Shown: positions 7,121-16,668 of the stretch, one piece after another | Numbering within the stretch: position 1 is the first letter of the stretch | Layout of the letters: every line of letters starts with the position of its first letter | Origin: Thermoplasmata archaeon | GTDB taxonomy: Archaea; Thermoplasmatota; Thermoplasmata; Thermoplasmatales; Thermoplasmataceae | Assembly (NCBI GenBank): GCA_021820525.1 | Contig: JAKADM010000006.1 | Coordinates: 42,590-106,589, forward strand | Reading direction: 5' to 3' | DNA length: 64,000 nt | Made by a program: the position numbers and the translations under genes | Notes under the pieces: generated by a model | Told to the model about the DNA's origin: nothing | The model's input: the letters and a program-made list of their open reading frames with translations, nothing else | Databases searched by the model: none

Positions 7121-8215
7121 ATGAACAGAAGAGGGGTTTCATACCTTCCACTTCATTATGGAAAACCTCCTGAGAATCTCTACAAAAAAATCGTGATTCT
7201 CACAGGGCAGATATGCACCCTGATCTCTGAGGTTTATTCAACACAGGATCTCATAAGAAGATTTTCAGACCCTGTCTGGTTTCATTCCCTGAGTCTTGTC
7301 ACAGGATTTGACTGGAACTCGAGCGGAACTACAACAACCACAATCCACGCCCTGAAGGAATACGCAAATAACCACGATTTGGATTTTTTTGTTGCAGGGG
7401 GCAAGGGAAAAAATATGAAGCTAAAGAATGGAGAGATCGAAGAAAGATCACCCAGCATGATATCTTCCAATCTTGCAGGTAAAATTGCAAGAGAGAGCGA
7501 TTATATTGCCAGGGTAGATAGCAATCTTCTCCAGGATGGTTTTGATCTATACATACACAGCCTTATTTCAGATTACAGGGGAAACTATGCAGTGGTTCAG
7601 CAGGGGTTGAACGATTCCCAAAAACTCGCAAGAAGGTACCACTGGACAAATATTTCCATGGATTCCGTATTTGAGGAACAGAGGGAGGGAATAGGTTCCA
7701 ATACCATGGGCGAAGACACCCTGGATCTATCCTCACCCATAAATAGAAAGGTCAGGGAAAATATGCTAAGAGTAATGAGGGAAAAGCCAAAAATTTCAGG
7801 GGAAGGTCAAACATCCCTGGACAGTTTTTTTGAGCCAAAGGTTTTAAATTTGAAGGTAAAAGTGCCTTTCGAGAGATTGAAAAAGATATATGAATATGAC
7901 CCATCTAATATGGCCGAACTTCTTTCCATTCCAGGAGCAGGTAAGAGTACCATAAGGGCAATAGCCTATATTTCAGAAGTGCTGACGGGGGAACAGATCA
8001 GTATGCAGGATCCTGTAAGATATTCCTATGCACTTGGAGGAAAGGATGGAATACCAAAACCTGTTGACCACAGGGATTACGATCAGGTAATCGCATTCTT
8101 CGCTGAAATACTGAGGACATCTGGGATGGAAAGAACTATGATTGTGAAAAAGCTTGAAAGAATAAGCAGACTTTCTATGGAGAAGACAGAGTTCGCCATA
8201 AAAAGATATGTTTAA
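7121..8215 (+). CDS. DUF763 family protein
   Basis: A 364-residue soluble protein of the DUF763 family, found mainly in thermophilic archaea and some bacteria; function unknown. The N-terminus (RRGVSYLPLHYGKPPENL) corresponds to the family's invariant 'R-x-G-V-x-x-L-P-L-H-x-G' opening. Further conserved-looking stretches are TGFDWNSSGTTTTT, FFVAGGKG and the DYIARVDSNLLQDGFDLYIHS region. A short helix-hairpin-helix-like segment (LLSIPGAGKSTIRAIAYISEVLTGE, about 265-290) hints at DNA binding; that is inference. ATG at 7121 is supported by a TATA box 25 nt upstream. It stands alone between divergent and downstream genes. Confidence 0.85.
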   Translation: MNRRGVSYLPLHYGKPPENLYKKIVILTGQICTLISEVYSTQDLIRRFSDPVWFHSLSLVTGFDWNSSGTTTTTIHALKEYANNHDLDFFVAGGKGKNMKLKNGEIEERSPSMISSNLAGKIARESDYIARVDSNLLQDGFDLYIHSLISDYRGNYAVVQQGLNDSQKLARRYHWTNISMDSVFEEQREGIGSNTMGEDTLDLSSPINRKVRENMLRVMREKPKISGEGQTSLDSFFEPKVLNLKVKVPFERLKKIYEYDPSNMAELLSIPGAGKSTIRAIAYISEVLTGEQISMQDPVRYSYALGGKDGIPKPVDHRDYDQVIAFFAEILRTSGMERTMIVKKLERISRLSMEKTEFAIKRYV

Positions 8216-8397
8216 AATCAGCAAACTTTATTTTAATTTAGATTCAAAAAAAATTTTCAAGAGAATCTATCCTTCATACATTGAATGATTTTGCCTTTGC
8301 CATGATTTGCAATCTCAATGGAAACAGATCATTGTAATTTCCCGGCATTCCAAAAATAGAGATATTATAATCTATAACGAAAGCTTTTATACTTTTT

Positions 8398-11300
8398 TTG
8401 ACTGAACTAAGGATTAATACGGATGGAATAGAAATAAGAAGGAAAACTATAGAGGAAGAGCTTCCTTTTATTGACGATCTTATAGCAAAGTGGTTTAACG
8501 GTAAATATTCCTCACTCACAGTGCCTCAGAAGAGGGTCATTCCTTTAGTCCATGAGGGGAAAAATGTTCTGGTTTCAAGCCCTACAGGAACAGGAAAAAC
8601 TCTCACGGGCTTTCTTTCCATAATCAATGAATTATTTATCAGGGCAAGAAATGGAGAACTAAGGGATGAAATATTCTGCGTTTACATAAGCCCTTTAAAA
8701 GCCCTGGCAAACGATATCAACAAAAATTTAAACAAGCCTCTGGAAGAAATATATGCCATTGCAAAGGAAGAGGGTCTTGATCTCCAGCCCATAAGGGTTG
8801 CAGTGAGAAGTGGGGACACTCCGCAAAATGAAAGGCAGAAGATGCTGCGTAAACCACCTCATATCCTGATCACAACTCCTGAATCCTTTTCCCTCGCCCT
8901 CACGGCACCGAAGTTCAAGGAAAAATTCAAGACTGTAAAATATGTTATTATTGATGAAATTCATGAAATATCCTCATCCAAAAGAGGGACATTACTCTCA
9001 TTAAATATGGAGAGGCTTGAAGAAGTATCTCCTGCTTTTATCAGAATAGGGCTTTCTGCAACACAGGCACCCCTGCCGCTCATTGCCAATTTCCTGTGCG
9101 GATATAGGGATGGAGAACCCCGGAAATGCGAAATTGTGGATGTAGACATAAAGAGGGGGCTTGATCTGGAAACCCTCACACCTGTAAAGGATCTTACAAG
9201 TGCAGGTTTTGAGGTTGCAAATGAAAGAATGTACGATATTCTGGCAAGGCTTGTGGAAGAGCATAAAACTACACTAATTTTTACAAACACAAGAAGTGCC
9301 ACTGAGCATGTGGCCATAAGACTGAAGGCAAGGGGTATAGACAGTCTCGAAGCCCATCATTCCTCACTGGGCAAGGAAACAAGATTGAACGTGGAGGAGA
9401 AGCTTAAGAGGGGAGAGTTGAGATGTGTAATATCCTCCACATCTCTTGAACTTGGTATTGATATTGGAAGCATAGATCTGGTTGTTCAAATAGGAAGCCC
9501 AAAATCGGTTTCAAAGGGCCTTCAGAGGATAGGAAGGGCCGGGCACTCCATAAATGAGCTGACCAAGGGTAGATTTGTCGTATTCAATCTTGACGATTTA
9601 GTTGAATGTTCGGTTCTTACAAGAGCAGCCTATGACAGGGATATTGACAGGGTTAGCATACCCGAGGGTGCACTGGATGTACTGTCTCAGGCAATTGTGG
9701 GCATGACCCTTGAAAGGGTCTGGGGATTGAAGGAATGCTACAATCTACTTCGAAGATCATTCCCATACAGGAATCTGGAATGGAAGGATTACATGGATGT
9801 GATAGAATATCTTGCCGGGAAACTTGAAAGTAAGAGCATCTATGCAAAAATATGGTATGATGAAAAGGAGCAGAATATAGGAAAGAAAAAGAGCACAAGA
9901 ATGATATATTTCATGAATGTGGGAACAATCCCTGAAGATTCTGACTATCATGTAATAGATGTTAACGGCAGGCATCTTGGGAATCTCAGCGATAAATTTG
10001 TGGAAAGGATGGTCCCTGGAGATATTTTTGTTCTGGGTGCAAGAACATATTCCTTTGTAAAATCAAGAGGAAACAGGGTTATAGTAAGAGATGCCACAGG
10101 GCTGAAACCCACAATCCCTTCATGGACAGGGGAGATGCTTCCCCGATCCTATGATCTTGGGGTTCTCATAGGCCGTTTCAGGGAGAAAGTTTCACAGGAT
10201 ATTGAAAATGAGAAAACTGAGGAACTTAATTCATGGCTAATGGAAAAATATCATGTGGATCAAAATGGCGCCAGAAGCATAATATCATACGTAAGGGGAC
10301 AGAGAAGTTTTGGTGTCCCCACAGACAGGGAACTTCTTGTGGAGGGTTATGTGGATGAAAACCTCTTCAGCTCAATCTTCCTTGTCCCACTTGGGAGGAG
10401 AGTAAACGATGCCCTTTCCAGGGCTTATGCACAGGCCATATCCAACAGGTATGAAATGAACACGAGGGTTACGGTTACGGATGATGGTTTCATGCTTACC
10501 TATGAGAGGAAACTTCCCATAAGGGAGATCGTGAGTCTCATAAATAAAGGCAATTTTGTGGACTATGTGAGAAAATCGGTTTTCAACACCACCGTATTTA
10601 AGGAAAGGTTCAGACAGTGTGCCACCCGATCTCTCATGGTTCTGAGGCGATATAAGGGCCATGAGGTATCCGTTGTTATGCAGCAGTTGAGGAGCGACAG
10701 GGTCTTAAAGGCACTGGAGAACATTCCAAACTTTCCAGTGATCACAGAAACATTCAGGGAAATTATGAACGATATGATGGATGTGCCCTCAGCCCTGAAC
10801 TATGTGAAAGATGTAATCGATGGGGGAAAATTTAAAATAAAGAACTACAGCAACGAATCAAGCCCATTTTCCCTGTCTCTCATACTTGCCGGTGTTTCCG
10901 ACGTCGTTCTGATGGAGGACAGGGCAAAACTCCTCAGAGAATTACAGAGCAGAATTGTGGACAAAGCCTACGGATCTGAGTACATGGATTTCAAAATCAG
11001 GGAACCTGCAAGGGTTGAGGCCTTTTACTCCTCAAGGGTTCCCATTGTTGAAAATGAAGACGATCTCATTCAACTCTTCTCCTATTTTCCATATATGGAT
11101 ATTACAAGATCGAGGTTCAATTCTCCATTTCCATACTCCAAAATTGACAGCGCAAAGCTTTCAAGGGAGCTGGCAAACAGTGGAAAAATATGCAGCGTTT
11201 ATGTGCGGGGAATATACTGGACGCTTCCGGAAAGAGTAGAACTTTTCAAGAATCTCTTTGCGCGAAAGAGGGAAACAACAGAAGAGGAAAGGATGGTACT

Positions 11301-13530
11301 GGAAAATTGCAATGGAAAAACAATGAACGAAATTGCAAAAATGGCTGGAATGGCAGAGGATATTGTAAAGAGTTCAATTGCCAATCTTGAATCCATGTAT
11401 CTCATAGAGAGGAAATTTTCAGGGGATAAGGTCATATATTTTCACAGGGAAGAACATCAAAGTGGGGCTTACAGTTCAGAAGATCTTGTTTTCGACACAT
11501 TGAATTCAATGGGTCCAATGACAGGGGATGAAATATCCATAAGGCTCCCCATGGAAAGGGAACTTCTTGAAGAATCCCTTCAAAACCTTATGGAGGATGG
11601 AAAGATAATCCAGGAATATGTAACACCTGTTTTTGCAAAACAGTATATTGTAAAAGGTCACCTGGAGATGATCCTGGGCATGGAAAGTGTGGAACCCTCA
11701 GAAATAAGGCTGGCCAAATTTATGAAAACATTCTCCTCTGCGAAGGAGTATTTCGACACAATAGGCTTCTACACGGACAGGCAATCTCTCATACTCAGGC
11801 TCCGGGATGGAGGATCCTCCAAAGAACCTGAAAATGTCTTGCAGGGAAGATTCTTCAGACACAAAATGACTGTCATGAATAGAGATCTTGCCATGGCCCT
11901 TCAGAAATTGAGGGAGGATCAGTTAAGCGAGGAGGAAATTCACATTTTCGATTTTCTTAAATATGGCAGGGCAACTGCGGAGGCCATAGGAAAGGGAATC
12001 TCAATGGATATGAGGGAGGTCAGGCCCCTTCTCAAATCCCTGGAATACAGAGTTCTCATAGATTTCGATGGAAATACCTATGGAAGATTGCAGGAATCCA
12101 GGATGAGCAGAAATGAAGCCATGGGAACTCTTCTTAGATTTCTGGGCCCTCTTACACAGAGGGAGATAACACGGAATCTGTGGTTTAATATCCAAAAAGA
12201 GGATCTGGCTGGCATAAATGGGATAAATGGAAGGGGTGGAATGTATTATGGAGATCTTGAGAAATTCGAGCCTGAGGATGTAATCCTTCCGGTGTCCGAT
12301 CCAGTAATGATACTTATGGGAAGGCTTGTGACCGAAAACAGCGGATATACCCATGCCTTTTACAGTAAGGGGAAGATGGTTGCAATTATGTCCATGGATT
12401 TCATGGCTGAGGCCATCTGGATAGATCAGATTGAGCTGGAACAGGAAGATGGTGTTCAGATATTGAGCGAGTTCCTTGACAGGAAATATATTTCGGCAGG
12501 AAAAACTGTACTCATAACTGATCCTGTTGAGAGAACAAGACTTAAGTTCATAGAAAATGGATACAGGGATATAAATAGGATTCTCATCAAGGGATCGGAG
12601 GAGCTCAACGCCATATATATGGACACACTTTTCACCCATTCCCTTTTAAATTATGGGAGTTATAAACCTCAATCAGGCAGAATTATCGATAATATTTATG
12701 ATGCCTATCTTGGATTAAGGGATAACAGTGAAGCTACCGTTTGGAATATAAAGCCGTCAGAGGTTGACAGTTATTTCAGTTCAGAGATCATATTTTCCTT
12801 TTATGGACCCATGGGGATAACATCAAAGGGCACAGTGGAGACCATATCCCTGTACAGAACATTAAGATCCATTGTTCTGAATGAAACTGACCAGAAGGTA
12901 ATGAAATTCATAATGGAATATCCTGCCGGAGAGGAGGAGATTATTGAAAATCTTTCCATACAGTATGACAACGTGAGAGAATCCATTAAGAAACTGTGGG
13001 AAGGGGCCATAATATGCAAGGATGCAAGATCGAAATACAGGTTTGTTGTGGAGAAGTTCAGTCTGGACGAGGCCGCAAGAACCATACTTATGAAGATAGT
13101 TTCGGTTTTTGGTTTTGTCAATTTCCAGATATTCTCAGAAATAACAGGCAGCGTGGATGAGGACGTGTTCAGGAGAAACATGGACTGGCTGGGGCATAAA
13201 ATCAATCTTAAGAGAATTTTTGTCCTGGACAGCAAGATGTTCGTTATGGCAAGGGATACTTTCCTTGATAAGTCAAGAGCAGCAATGGGCGAACTGATCA
13301 TCAGCCCCAGAGATCTGATATATAATTATTTTAAAGGCCAGATAAAGTCTAATCTTGGCGGAACCAGGAAATTTTTGTATGTTAAAAATGGGAATATTGT
13401 ACTGTCAATGGACACAAAGAGAACAAAAAATGACATTACAATTGAAAAATTCGATGGAGATCTTACAAAAAGAAGGGATTGCATAAGGGCCCTTTCGGAC
13501 TTTGGTTTTTCATCAAGGATGGTAGGTTGA
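8398..13530 (+). CDS. lhr: Very large Lhr-type superfamily 2 ATP-dependent helicase
   Basis: Lhr helicases are DNA-repair-linked SF2 translocases. The product is 1,710 residues. RecA domain 1 carries SPTGTGKT (motif I, about 60-67), TTPES (Ib), DEIH (motif II, about 187) and GLSATQ (III). RecA domain 2 carries TNTRS, STSLELGIDIG and QRIGRAGH (motif VI, about 380). The Lhr winged-helix and beta-barrel core follows to about residue 850-900. The remaining 800 or so residues are additional winged-helix-like and alpha/beta regions. Archaeal Lhr is usually about 850-950 residues, while some bacterial Lhr exceeds 1,500. The start is TTG at 8398, behind AT-rich promoter-like DNA; the exact start is uncertain by a few codons. 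Confidence 0.88.
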   Translation: MTELRINTDGIEIRRKTIEEELPFIDDLIAKWFNGKYSSLTVPQKRVIPLVHEGKNVLVSSPTGTGKTLTGFLSIINELFIRARNGELRDEIFCVYISPLKALANDINKNLNKPLEEIYAIAKEEGLDLQPIRVAVRSGDTPQNERQKMLRKPPHILITTPESFSLALTAPKFKEKFKTVKYVIIDEIHEISSSKRGTLLSLNMERLEEVSPAFIRIGLSATQAPLPLIANFLCGYRDGEPRKCEIVDVDIKRGLDLETLTPVKDLTSAGFEVANERMYDILARLVEEHKTTLIFTNTRSATEHVAIRLKARGIDSLEAHHSSLGKETRLNVEEKLKRGELRCVISSTSLELGIDIGSIDLVVQIGSPKSVSKGLQRIGRAGHSINELTKGRFVVFNLDDLVECSVLTRAAYDRDIDRVSIPEGALDVLSQAIVGMTLERVWGLKECYNLLRRSFPYRNLEWKDYMDVIEYLAGKLESKSIYAKIWYDEKEQNIGKKKSTRMIYFMNVGTIPEDSDYHVIDVNGRHLGNLSDKFVERMVPGDIFVLGARTYSFVKSRGNRVIVRDATGLKPTIPSWTGEMLPRSYDLGVLIGRFREKVSQDIENEKTEELNSWLMEKYHVDQNGARSIISYVRGQRSFGVPTDRELLVEGYVDENLFSSIFLVPLGRRVNDALSRAYAQAISNRYEMNTRVTVTDDGFMLTYERKLPIREIVSLINKGNFVDYVRKSVFNTTVFKERFRQCATRSLMVLRRYKGHEVSVVMQQLRSDRVLKALENIPNFPVITETFREIMNDMMDVPSALNYVKDVIDGGKFKIKNYSNESSPFSLSLILAGVSDVVLMEDRAKLLRELQSRIVDKAYGSEYMDFKIREPARVEAFYSSRVPIVENEDDLIQLFSYFPYMDITRSRFNSPFPYSKIDSAKLSRELANSGKICSVYVRGIYWTLPERVELFKNLFARKRETTEEERMVLENCNGKTMNEIAKMAGMAEDIVKSSIANLESMYLIERKFSGDKVIYFHREEHQSGAYSSEDLVFDTLNSMGPMTGDEISIRLPMERELLEESLQNLMEDGKIIQEYVTPVFAKQYIVKGHLEMILGMESVEPSEIRLAKFMKTFSSAKEYFDTIGFYTDRQSLILRLRDGGSSKEPENVLQGRFFRHKMTVMNRDLAMALQKLREDQLSEEEIHIFDFLKYGRATAEAIGKGISMDMREVRPLLKSLEYRVLIDFDGNTYGRLQESRMSRNEAMGTLLRFLGPLTQREITRNLWFNIQKEDLAGINGINGRGGMYYGDLEKFEPEDVILPVSDPVMILMGRLVTENSGYTHAFYSKGKMVAIMSMDFMAEAIWIDQIELEQEDGVQILSEFLDRKYISAGKTVLITDPVERTRLKFIENGYRDINRILIKGSEELNAIYMDTLFTHSLLNYGSYKPQSGRIIDNIYDAYLGLRDNSEATVWNIKPSEVDSYFSSEIIFSFYGPMGITSKGTVETISLYRTLRSIVLNETDQKVMKFIMEYPAGEEEIIENLSIQYDNVRESIKKLWEGAIICKDARSKYRFVVEKFSLDEAARTILMKIVSVFGFVNFQIFSEITGSVDEDVFRRNMDWLGHKINLKRIFVLDSKMFVMARDTFLDKSRAAMGELIISPRDLIYNYFKGQIKSNLGGTRKFLYVKNGNIVLSMDTKRTKNDITIEKFDGDLTKRRDCIRALSDFGFSSRMVG

Positions 13531-13571
13531 CATTCCGTCAACTTTATAAATTAAGTGGTATACGATTATAA

Positions 13572-13838
13572 ATGATAGATATCCTTCTTGTGGTTACGGG
13601 GATAAATGCTGTGATTTCTGCCTTTCTCATGATAGTGTCATGGAAGGCTTTGAGAAAGGGGATTTCCATTGTTAAATACATTTTTCTCTACTTTGCACTT
13701 ATACTTGCATCCTCCCTCATCATATCGCTTCAGTATTTTGGCATAAACTATTTTCAGTCCTATACACAGCTTATGCTTCAGGTCATTGATCTTTTGATGT
13801 TAATACTTGTATACGCTGGTATTATGAGGGGAAAGTAG
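13572..13838 (+). CDS. Small membrane protein, three predicted helices
   Basis: An 88-residue hydrophobic protein with three likely transmembrane segments (about 3-24, 35-55 and 66-84) separated by short basic loops (SWKALRKG). I do not recognise the family. It begins at ATG 13572, 41 bp after the Lhr stop, behind a TATA-like TTTATAAATT around 13543-13552. The next gene, a two-domain winged-helix regulator, starts 1 bp after its stop, so the pair is one transcript. The pairing suggests a membrane component and its regulator, but no sensor domain is visible. Confidence 0.7.
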   Translation: MIDILLVVTGINAVISAFLMIVSWKALRKGISIVKYIFLYFALILASSLIISLQYFGINYFQSYTQLMLQVIDLLMLILVYAGIMRGK

Positions 13839-13839
13839 G

Positions 13840-14340
13840 TTGAGTGTAAAGGACTCTCCCAGAGAAAAGATTCTTGAAATAATTAAAAACAATCCAGGAG
13901 TGCATTTCAGGGCAATCCAGAGGGAGAGTGGATTCGCCATTGGCCAGGTGGAGTATCATCTTTATAAACTTGAAAGAGACGAAGAAATTACCGTAAGGAA
14001 GGATGGGAAGTTCAAGAGATATTTTCCCTATTCCACATCGGATTCTCTGAAAAAAGCACTGGGTTTCTATCTAAGGAACAAAACCAGCAGGAACATAATA
14101 TTCCTTCTTCTCAATCGGGGCGAGGCAACATCAGGAAGGATAAAGGAAAGGGTTGGTGAGAACTGGGAAGATTCCATAAAGGAATTGATCAGTGACGGGA
14201 TCATAATTGAAGAAAATTCCAGATACAAATTGAGGAACCCCGAGGGAATCAGAGAATTCATAAAGCGTTCAAGAAAAAGTTTTCTTGAGGAACTGGCGGA
14301 CAGCCTCATAGATCTTTTTGATGACTGGAAGGAAGATTGA
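13840..14340 (+). CDS. Two-domain winged-helix transcription regulator
   Basis: A 166-residue cytoplasmic DNA-binding protein. Residues 1-65 form an archaeal winged helix with the 'NPGVHFRAIQRESGFAIGQVEYHLYKLE' type recognition region, common in Euryarchaeota: 'N-P-G-x-x-F-x-x-I' then 'G-x-x-x-Y-H-L-x-x-L-E'. A second winged-helix-like unit covers about 80-130. A TTG at 13840, 1 bp after the stop of the preceding membrane-protein gene, is the only plausible start; the AGGTTG context may give weak ribosome binding. Likely regulates its own operon or surface genes; the targets cannot be seen. Confidence 0.75.
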   Translation: MSVKDSPREKILEIIKNNPGVHFRAIQRESGFAIGQVEYHLYKLERDEEITVRKDGKFKRYFPYSTSDSLKKALGFYLRNKTSRNIIFLLLNRGEATSGRIKERVGENWEDSIKELISDGIIIEENSRYKLRNPEGIREFIKRSRKSFLEELADSLIDLFDDWKED

Positions 14341-14343
14341 AAC

Positions 14344-15306
14344 TTATTTATATCTCCTTCTATGTGAAACGTAGCCTGAAACGATCAGGAGAATGCCGAT
14401 AACTGTTCCGCCGGCAAAGGCATAAACATTGTTTTCAACTTCCGCAATTGCCTGTGTGATTGGTGTAATCACAATCGGAGCTTTCAAGGGATTACTGGTT
14501 GGAAGAGTTAAATAAGGATCATACTTTATGTTAACATCCGTGCCATTGTATTTCATCAAAAGGAAATATGCGTAGAAATTATGGGACTCGTGGAAGTATG
14601 AAATAGTTCCATTCTGACCAGTTCCATTTACACTGTATTGTGGTCCGAGGGAAAACATATAGTTTATACCATTCTGATCTGTTGACAGCTGCAGGGCATA
14701 TATTTTCATTTTATCCTTTTTCTCAAAAAAGTCCCTGTGAAATTCACCCATGATCCCCTTTCCCGTGAAAACTGTAATGGGAATGGCCATATATTGCTCC
14801 CTGTCACTGTTGCTCTGTATGTTGATCGTATAGGAAATCTGGAGTGTATTATAATGAGTCAGAGAAATGTTTGTACGATCCTGTGTACTGTTATTGATCT
14901 GTTGTGTAAGGTTCAATGTTTTTGTCTCCCTTGTAACGTTTATGGTAATATTATAATGATCCATTATTCCTGAGAATGGCATTTTTGAGGGGAAATTATT
15001 ATTAAAAATATTCTGGTTTAAGGAGTAAGCACTGAATGATGATGAATAGGAATAATTTAAAGGGCCATCCTTTTTAAGTTTCCATTTAATGTTTTCAAAA
15101 TGATGGAGAAGTCCCATATTTTCCACAGGAAAACCTACACCAGTCTGAAACATGTCTACTGTAATGTTTGTTCCATTGTAAGTAGTGTTTATTACGGGAT
15201 TCTTTCCAAATCCTATGGAAACATTTTCTGAATGGATATCCATGGGCATGGAAATCGGCACCAGAATAAGGGATATGGCTATGATGGCAAATATTATTTT
15301 CAACAT
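14344..15306 (-). CDS. Exported, membrane-anchored, sequon-rich surface protein
   Basis: A 320-residue protein with an N-terminal signal/anchor helix (about 4-20) and a C-terminal transmembrane helix (about 292-312) followed by the basic stop-transfer HRRRYK. The region between is beta-rich and dense in N-x-S/T sequons (for example NTTYNGTNIT, NYS, NVT, NLT, NNST, NIS), as expected for a heavily N-glycosylated protein outside the cell. I do not recognise the family. It is convergent with the winged-helix gene (3 bp apart) and appears monocistronic. Similar short exported proteins are common at thermoplasmatal cell surfaces, where there is no cell wall; a role in the surface coat is inference. 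Confidence 0.6.
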   Translation of the reverse strand: MLKIIFAIIAISLILVPISMPMDIHSENVSIGFGKNPVINTTYNGTNITVDMFQTGVGFPVENMGLLHHFENIKWKLKKDGPLNYSYSSSFSAYSLNQNIFNNNFPSKMPFSGIMDHYNITINVTRETKTLNLTQQINNSTQDRTNISLTHYNTLQISYTINIQSNSDREQYMAIPITVFTGKGIMGEFHRDFFEKKDKMKIYALQLSTDQNGINYMFSLGPQYSVNGTGQNGTISYFHESHNFYAYFLLMKYNGTDVNIKYDPYLTLPTSNPLKAPIVITPITQAIAEVENNVYAFAGGTVIGILLIVSGYVSHRRRYK

Positions 15307-15353
15307 TTTAGCATGTCATTGTATATTAAACCTTTTTTGGTACATTGAAAACA

Positions 15354-15530
15354 TTATGAAAATTCTTCTTCCAGTTCTATTATAACCTGATTGAGCACAT
15401 CTTCAAATGTAACGCCTCTGTATTCCCTGAGACCGCCCATTTCAGTTCTGAGCCTGGCAATAAAATTCTCTCCATTTTCAGTATCCTCGTCCTCTTTTGA
15501 CAGTTCTATGTTGCAAATCATCTCCTGCAT
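15354..15530 (-). CDS. Small acidic protein, 58 residues
   Basis: ATG at 15530 and TAA at 15354-15356 on the minus strand. AGGTG lies about 6 nt before the ATG, a good ribosome-binding site. The protein is acidic, begins MQEMICNIEL, and has a charged helical C-terminal half with the stretch LREYRGVTFEDVLNQVIIEL. The alternation of charged and hydrophobic residues looks like a folded helical protein and not random translation. I do not recognise a named family, though small acidic proteins with a similar 'Y-R-G-x-T-F-E-D-V' segment occur in archaea as far as I recall. It lies between the ADH gene and the surface-protein gene, all on the minus strand. Confidence 0.6.
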   Translation of the reverse strand: MQEMICNIELSKEDEDTENGENFIARLRTEMGGLREYRGVTFEDVLNQVIIELEEEFS

Positions 15531-15610
15531 ATAGGCACCTGAATCCGTATGAATTCAGTCTTATTTAACAGTTTCTTACACTGCAAAGTTAGTAAATTCA
15601 ATAAAAAATA

Positions 15611-16624
15611 TTAAAATTTGATAAAAACCCTGCCAAGATTCTTTTTTGCCTTTATGTTTTCAAAAGCCTCATTAACATCTTCTATTTTAATTTCATTTGA
15701 AACCACGGCATGAATCTTTCCTCTGGCAGACATATTCAGCGCTCTCTCCAGATCATATCTGGTCGATGAAATACTCCCGAATATGCTGTTTCCCTTCAGG
15801 ATCAGTATTCCAAGGGGAAGGCCCGGGGATGCAGGCTTGAGGTTTCCAACGACAACCATCCTGCCACCGAAACTCAGGGACCTGAAAGCCTCAGAAAAGG
15901 TTGCATCCCCTGTATTTTCCAAAGCTATGTGAGCACCCTCATTCCATATCTCTTTGACCTTCTTGCTAAAGCCCTCTCCTGAGGAAATCACATGGTCTGC
16001 TCCCAGTTTGTACAGCTGCTCCTTCTTCCATTCGGAGCTTGTTACTGCCATTACCTCAGCTCCATAGGCCTTTGCTATCTGAATGGCGTGTGCTCCAACA
16101 CCTCCACCGGCTCCTGTGATAAGAACCCTTTTTCCTTCCTTAATATTACCGCATGTATCCAGTGCGTGGATCACCATTCCTGTAACACATGCAGCTATGG
16201 TTGAAAGTTCTTCAGGTACACCATCTGGAACCTTAACAAGGCTTCTTTCACTTATCCTTACATATTTGGAATAGGCTCCATCCAGATTTTCTCCCAGTGT
16301 TTTCTTATACTGGCAAAGGTTTTCGTTCCCTGATATACAGTTCTCACAGTGGCCGCATGGTACATAAATAAGGCTTGAAACCCTGTCCCCCTTTTTGAAA
16401 TATTCCACACCTTCTCCAACTTCTCTTATAATCCCTGATACTTCATGGCCAGGGACGATCGGCAGACTCAACCTCGGGAAAAATCCATCCCTTGTCAGCA
16501 CGTCCCTGTAGCATATGCCTGTAAATTTCTGTTCTATAACAACTTCCCCAACACCAGCCTTTGGCTCCTCTCTTTCCTCAATTTCAACAGGCTTTCCAGT
16601 CTCCCTTATAACTGCAGTTTTCAT
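15611..16624 (-). CDS. Zinc-dependent MDR-family alcohol dehydrogenase / acryloyl-CoA reductase-like
   Basis: A 337-residue medium-chain dehydrogenase/reductase. The catalytic-zinc site reads GICYRD (Cys near 38) and GHEVSG (His-Glu near 59-60). Structural-zinc cysteines follow as CGHCENCISGNENLC (about 90-104). The NAD(P) Rossmann motif is GAGGGVGAHAIQIA (about 167-180). The mix resembles archaeal acryloyl-CoA reductase and related alcohol dehydrogenases; the substrate cannot be read from sequence. The 44 bp to the divergent MoeB-like gene hold both promoters. Length and motifs are complete. Confidence 0.85.
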   Translation of the reverse strand: MKTAVIRETGKPVEIEEREEPKAGVGEVVIEQKFTGICYRDVLTRDGFFPRLSLPIVPGHEVSGIIREVGEGVEYFKKGDRVSSLIYVPCGHCENCISGNENLCQYKKTLGENLDGAYSKYVRISERSLVKVPDGVPEELSTIAACVTGMVIHALDTCGNIKEGKRVLITGAGGGVGAHAIQIAKAYGAEVMAVTSSEWKKEQLYKLGADHVISSGEGFSKKVKEIWNEGAHIALENTGDATFSEAFRSLSFGGRMVVVGNLKPASPGLPLGILILKGNSIFGSISSTRYDLERALNMSARGKIHAVVSNEIKIEDVNEAFENIKAKKNLGRVFIKF

Positions 16625-16668
16625 AAGGTCAAAAGGATTAATTCGTATATATCAATTATCCGTCTTAA
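16625..16668. promoter_or_regulatory. Compact divergent promoter between ADH and MoeB-like genes
   Basis: Only 44 bp separate the two start codons. TATATAT at 16646-16652 is centred 25 nt from the ADH ATG on the minus strand, ideal for a leaderless message. On the plus strand TTAATT at 16638-16643 lies about 28 nt from the MoeB-like ATG. The two TATA elements abut, so the two pre-initiation complexes could not easily assemble together. Confidence 0.45.

Noticed and set aside
12001..12639. 212-codon minus-strand frame inside lhr
   Set aside because: Antisense shadow of a well-supported gene; His/Ser/Tyr-rich composition and no recognisable domain.
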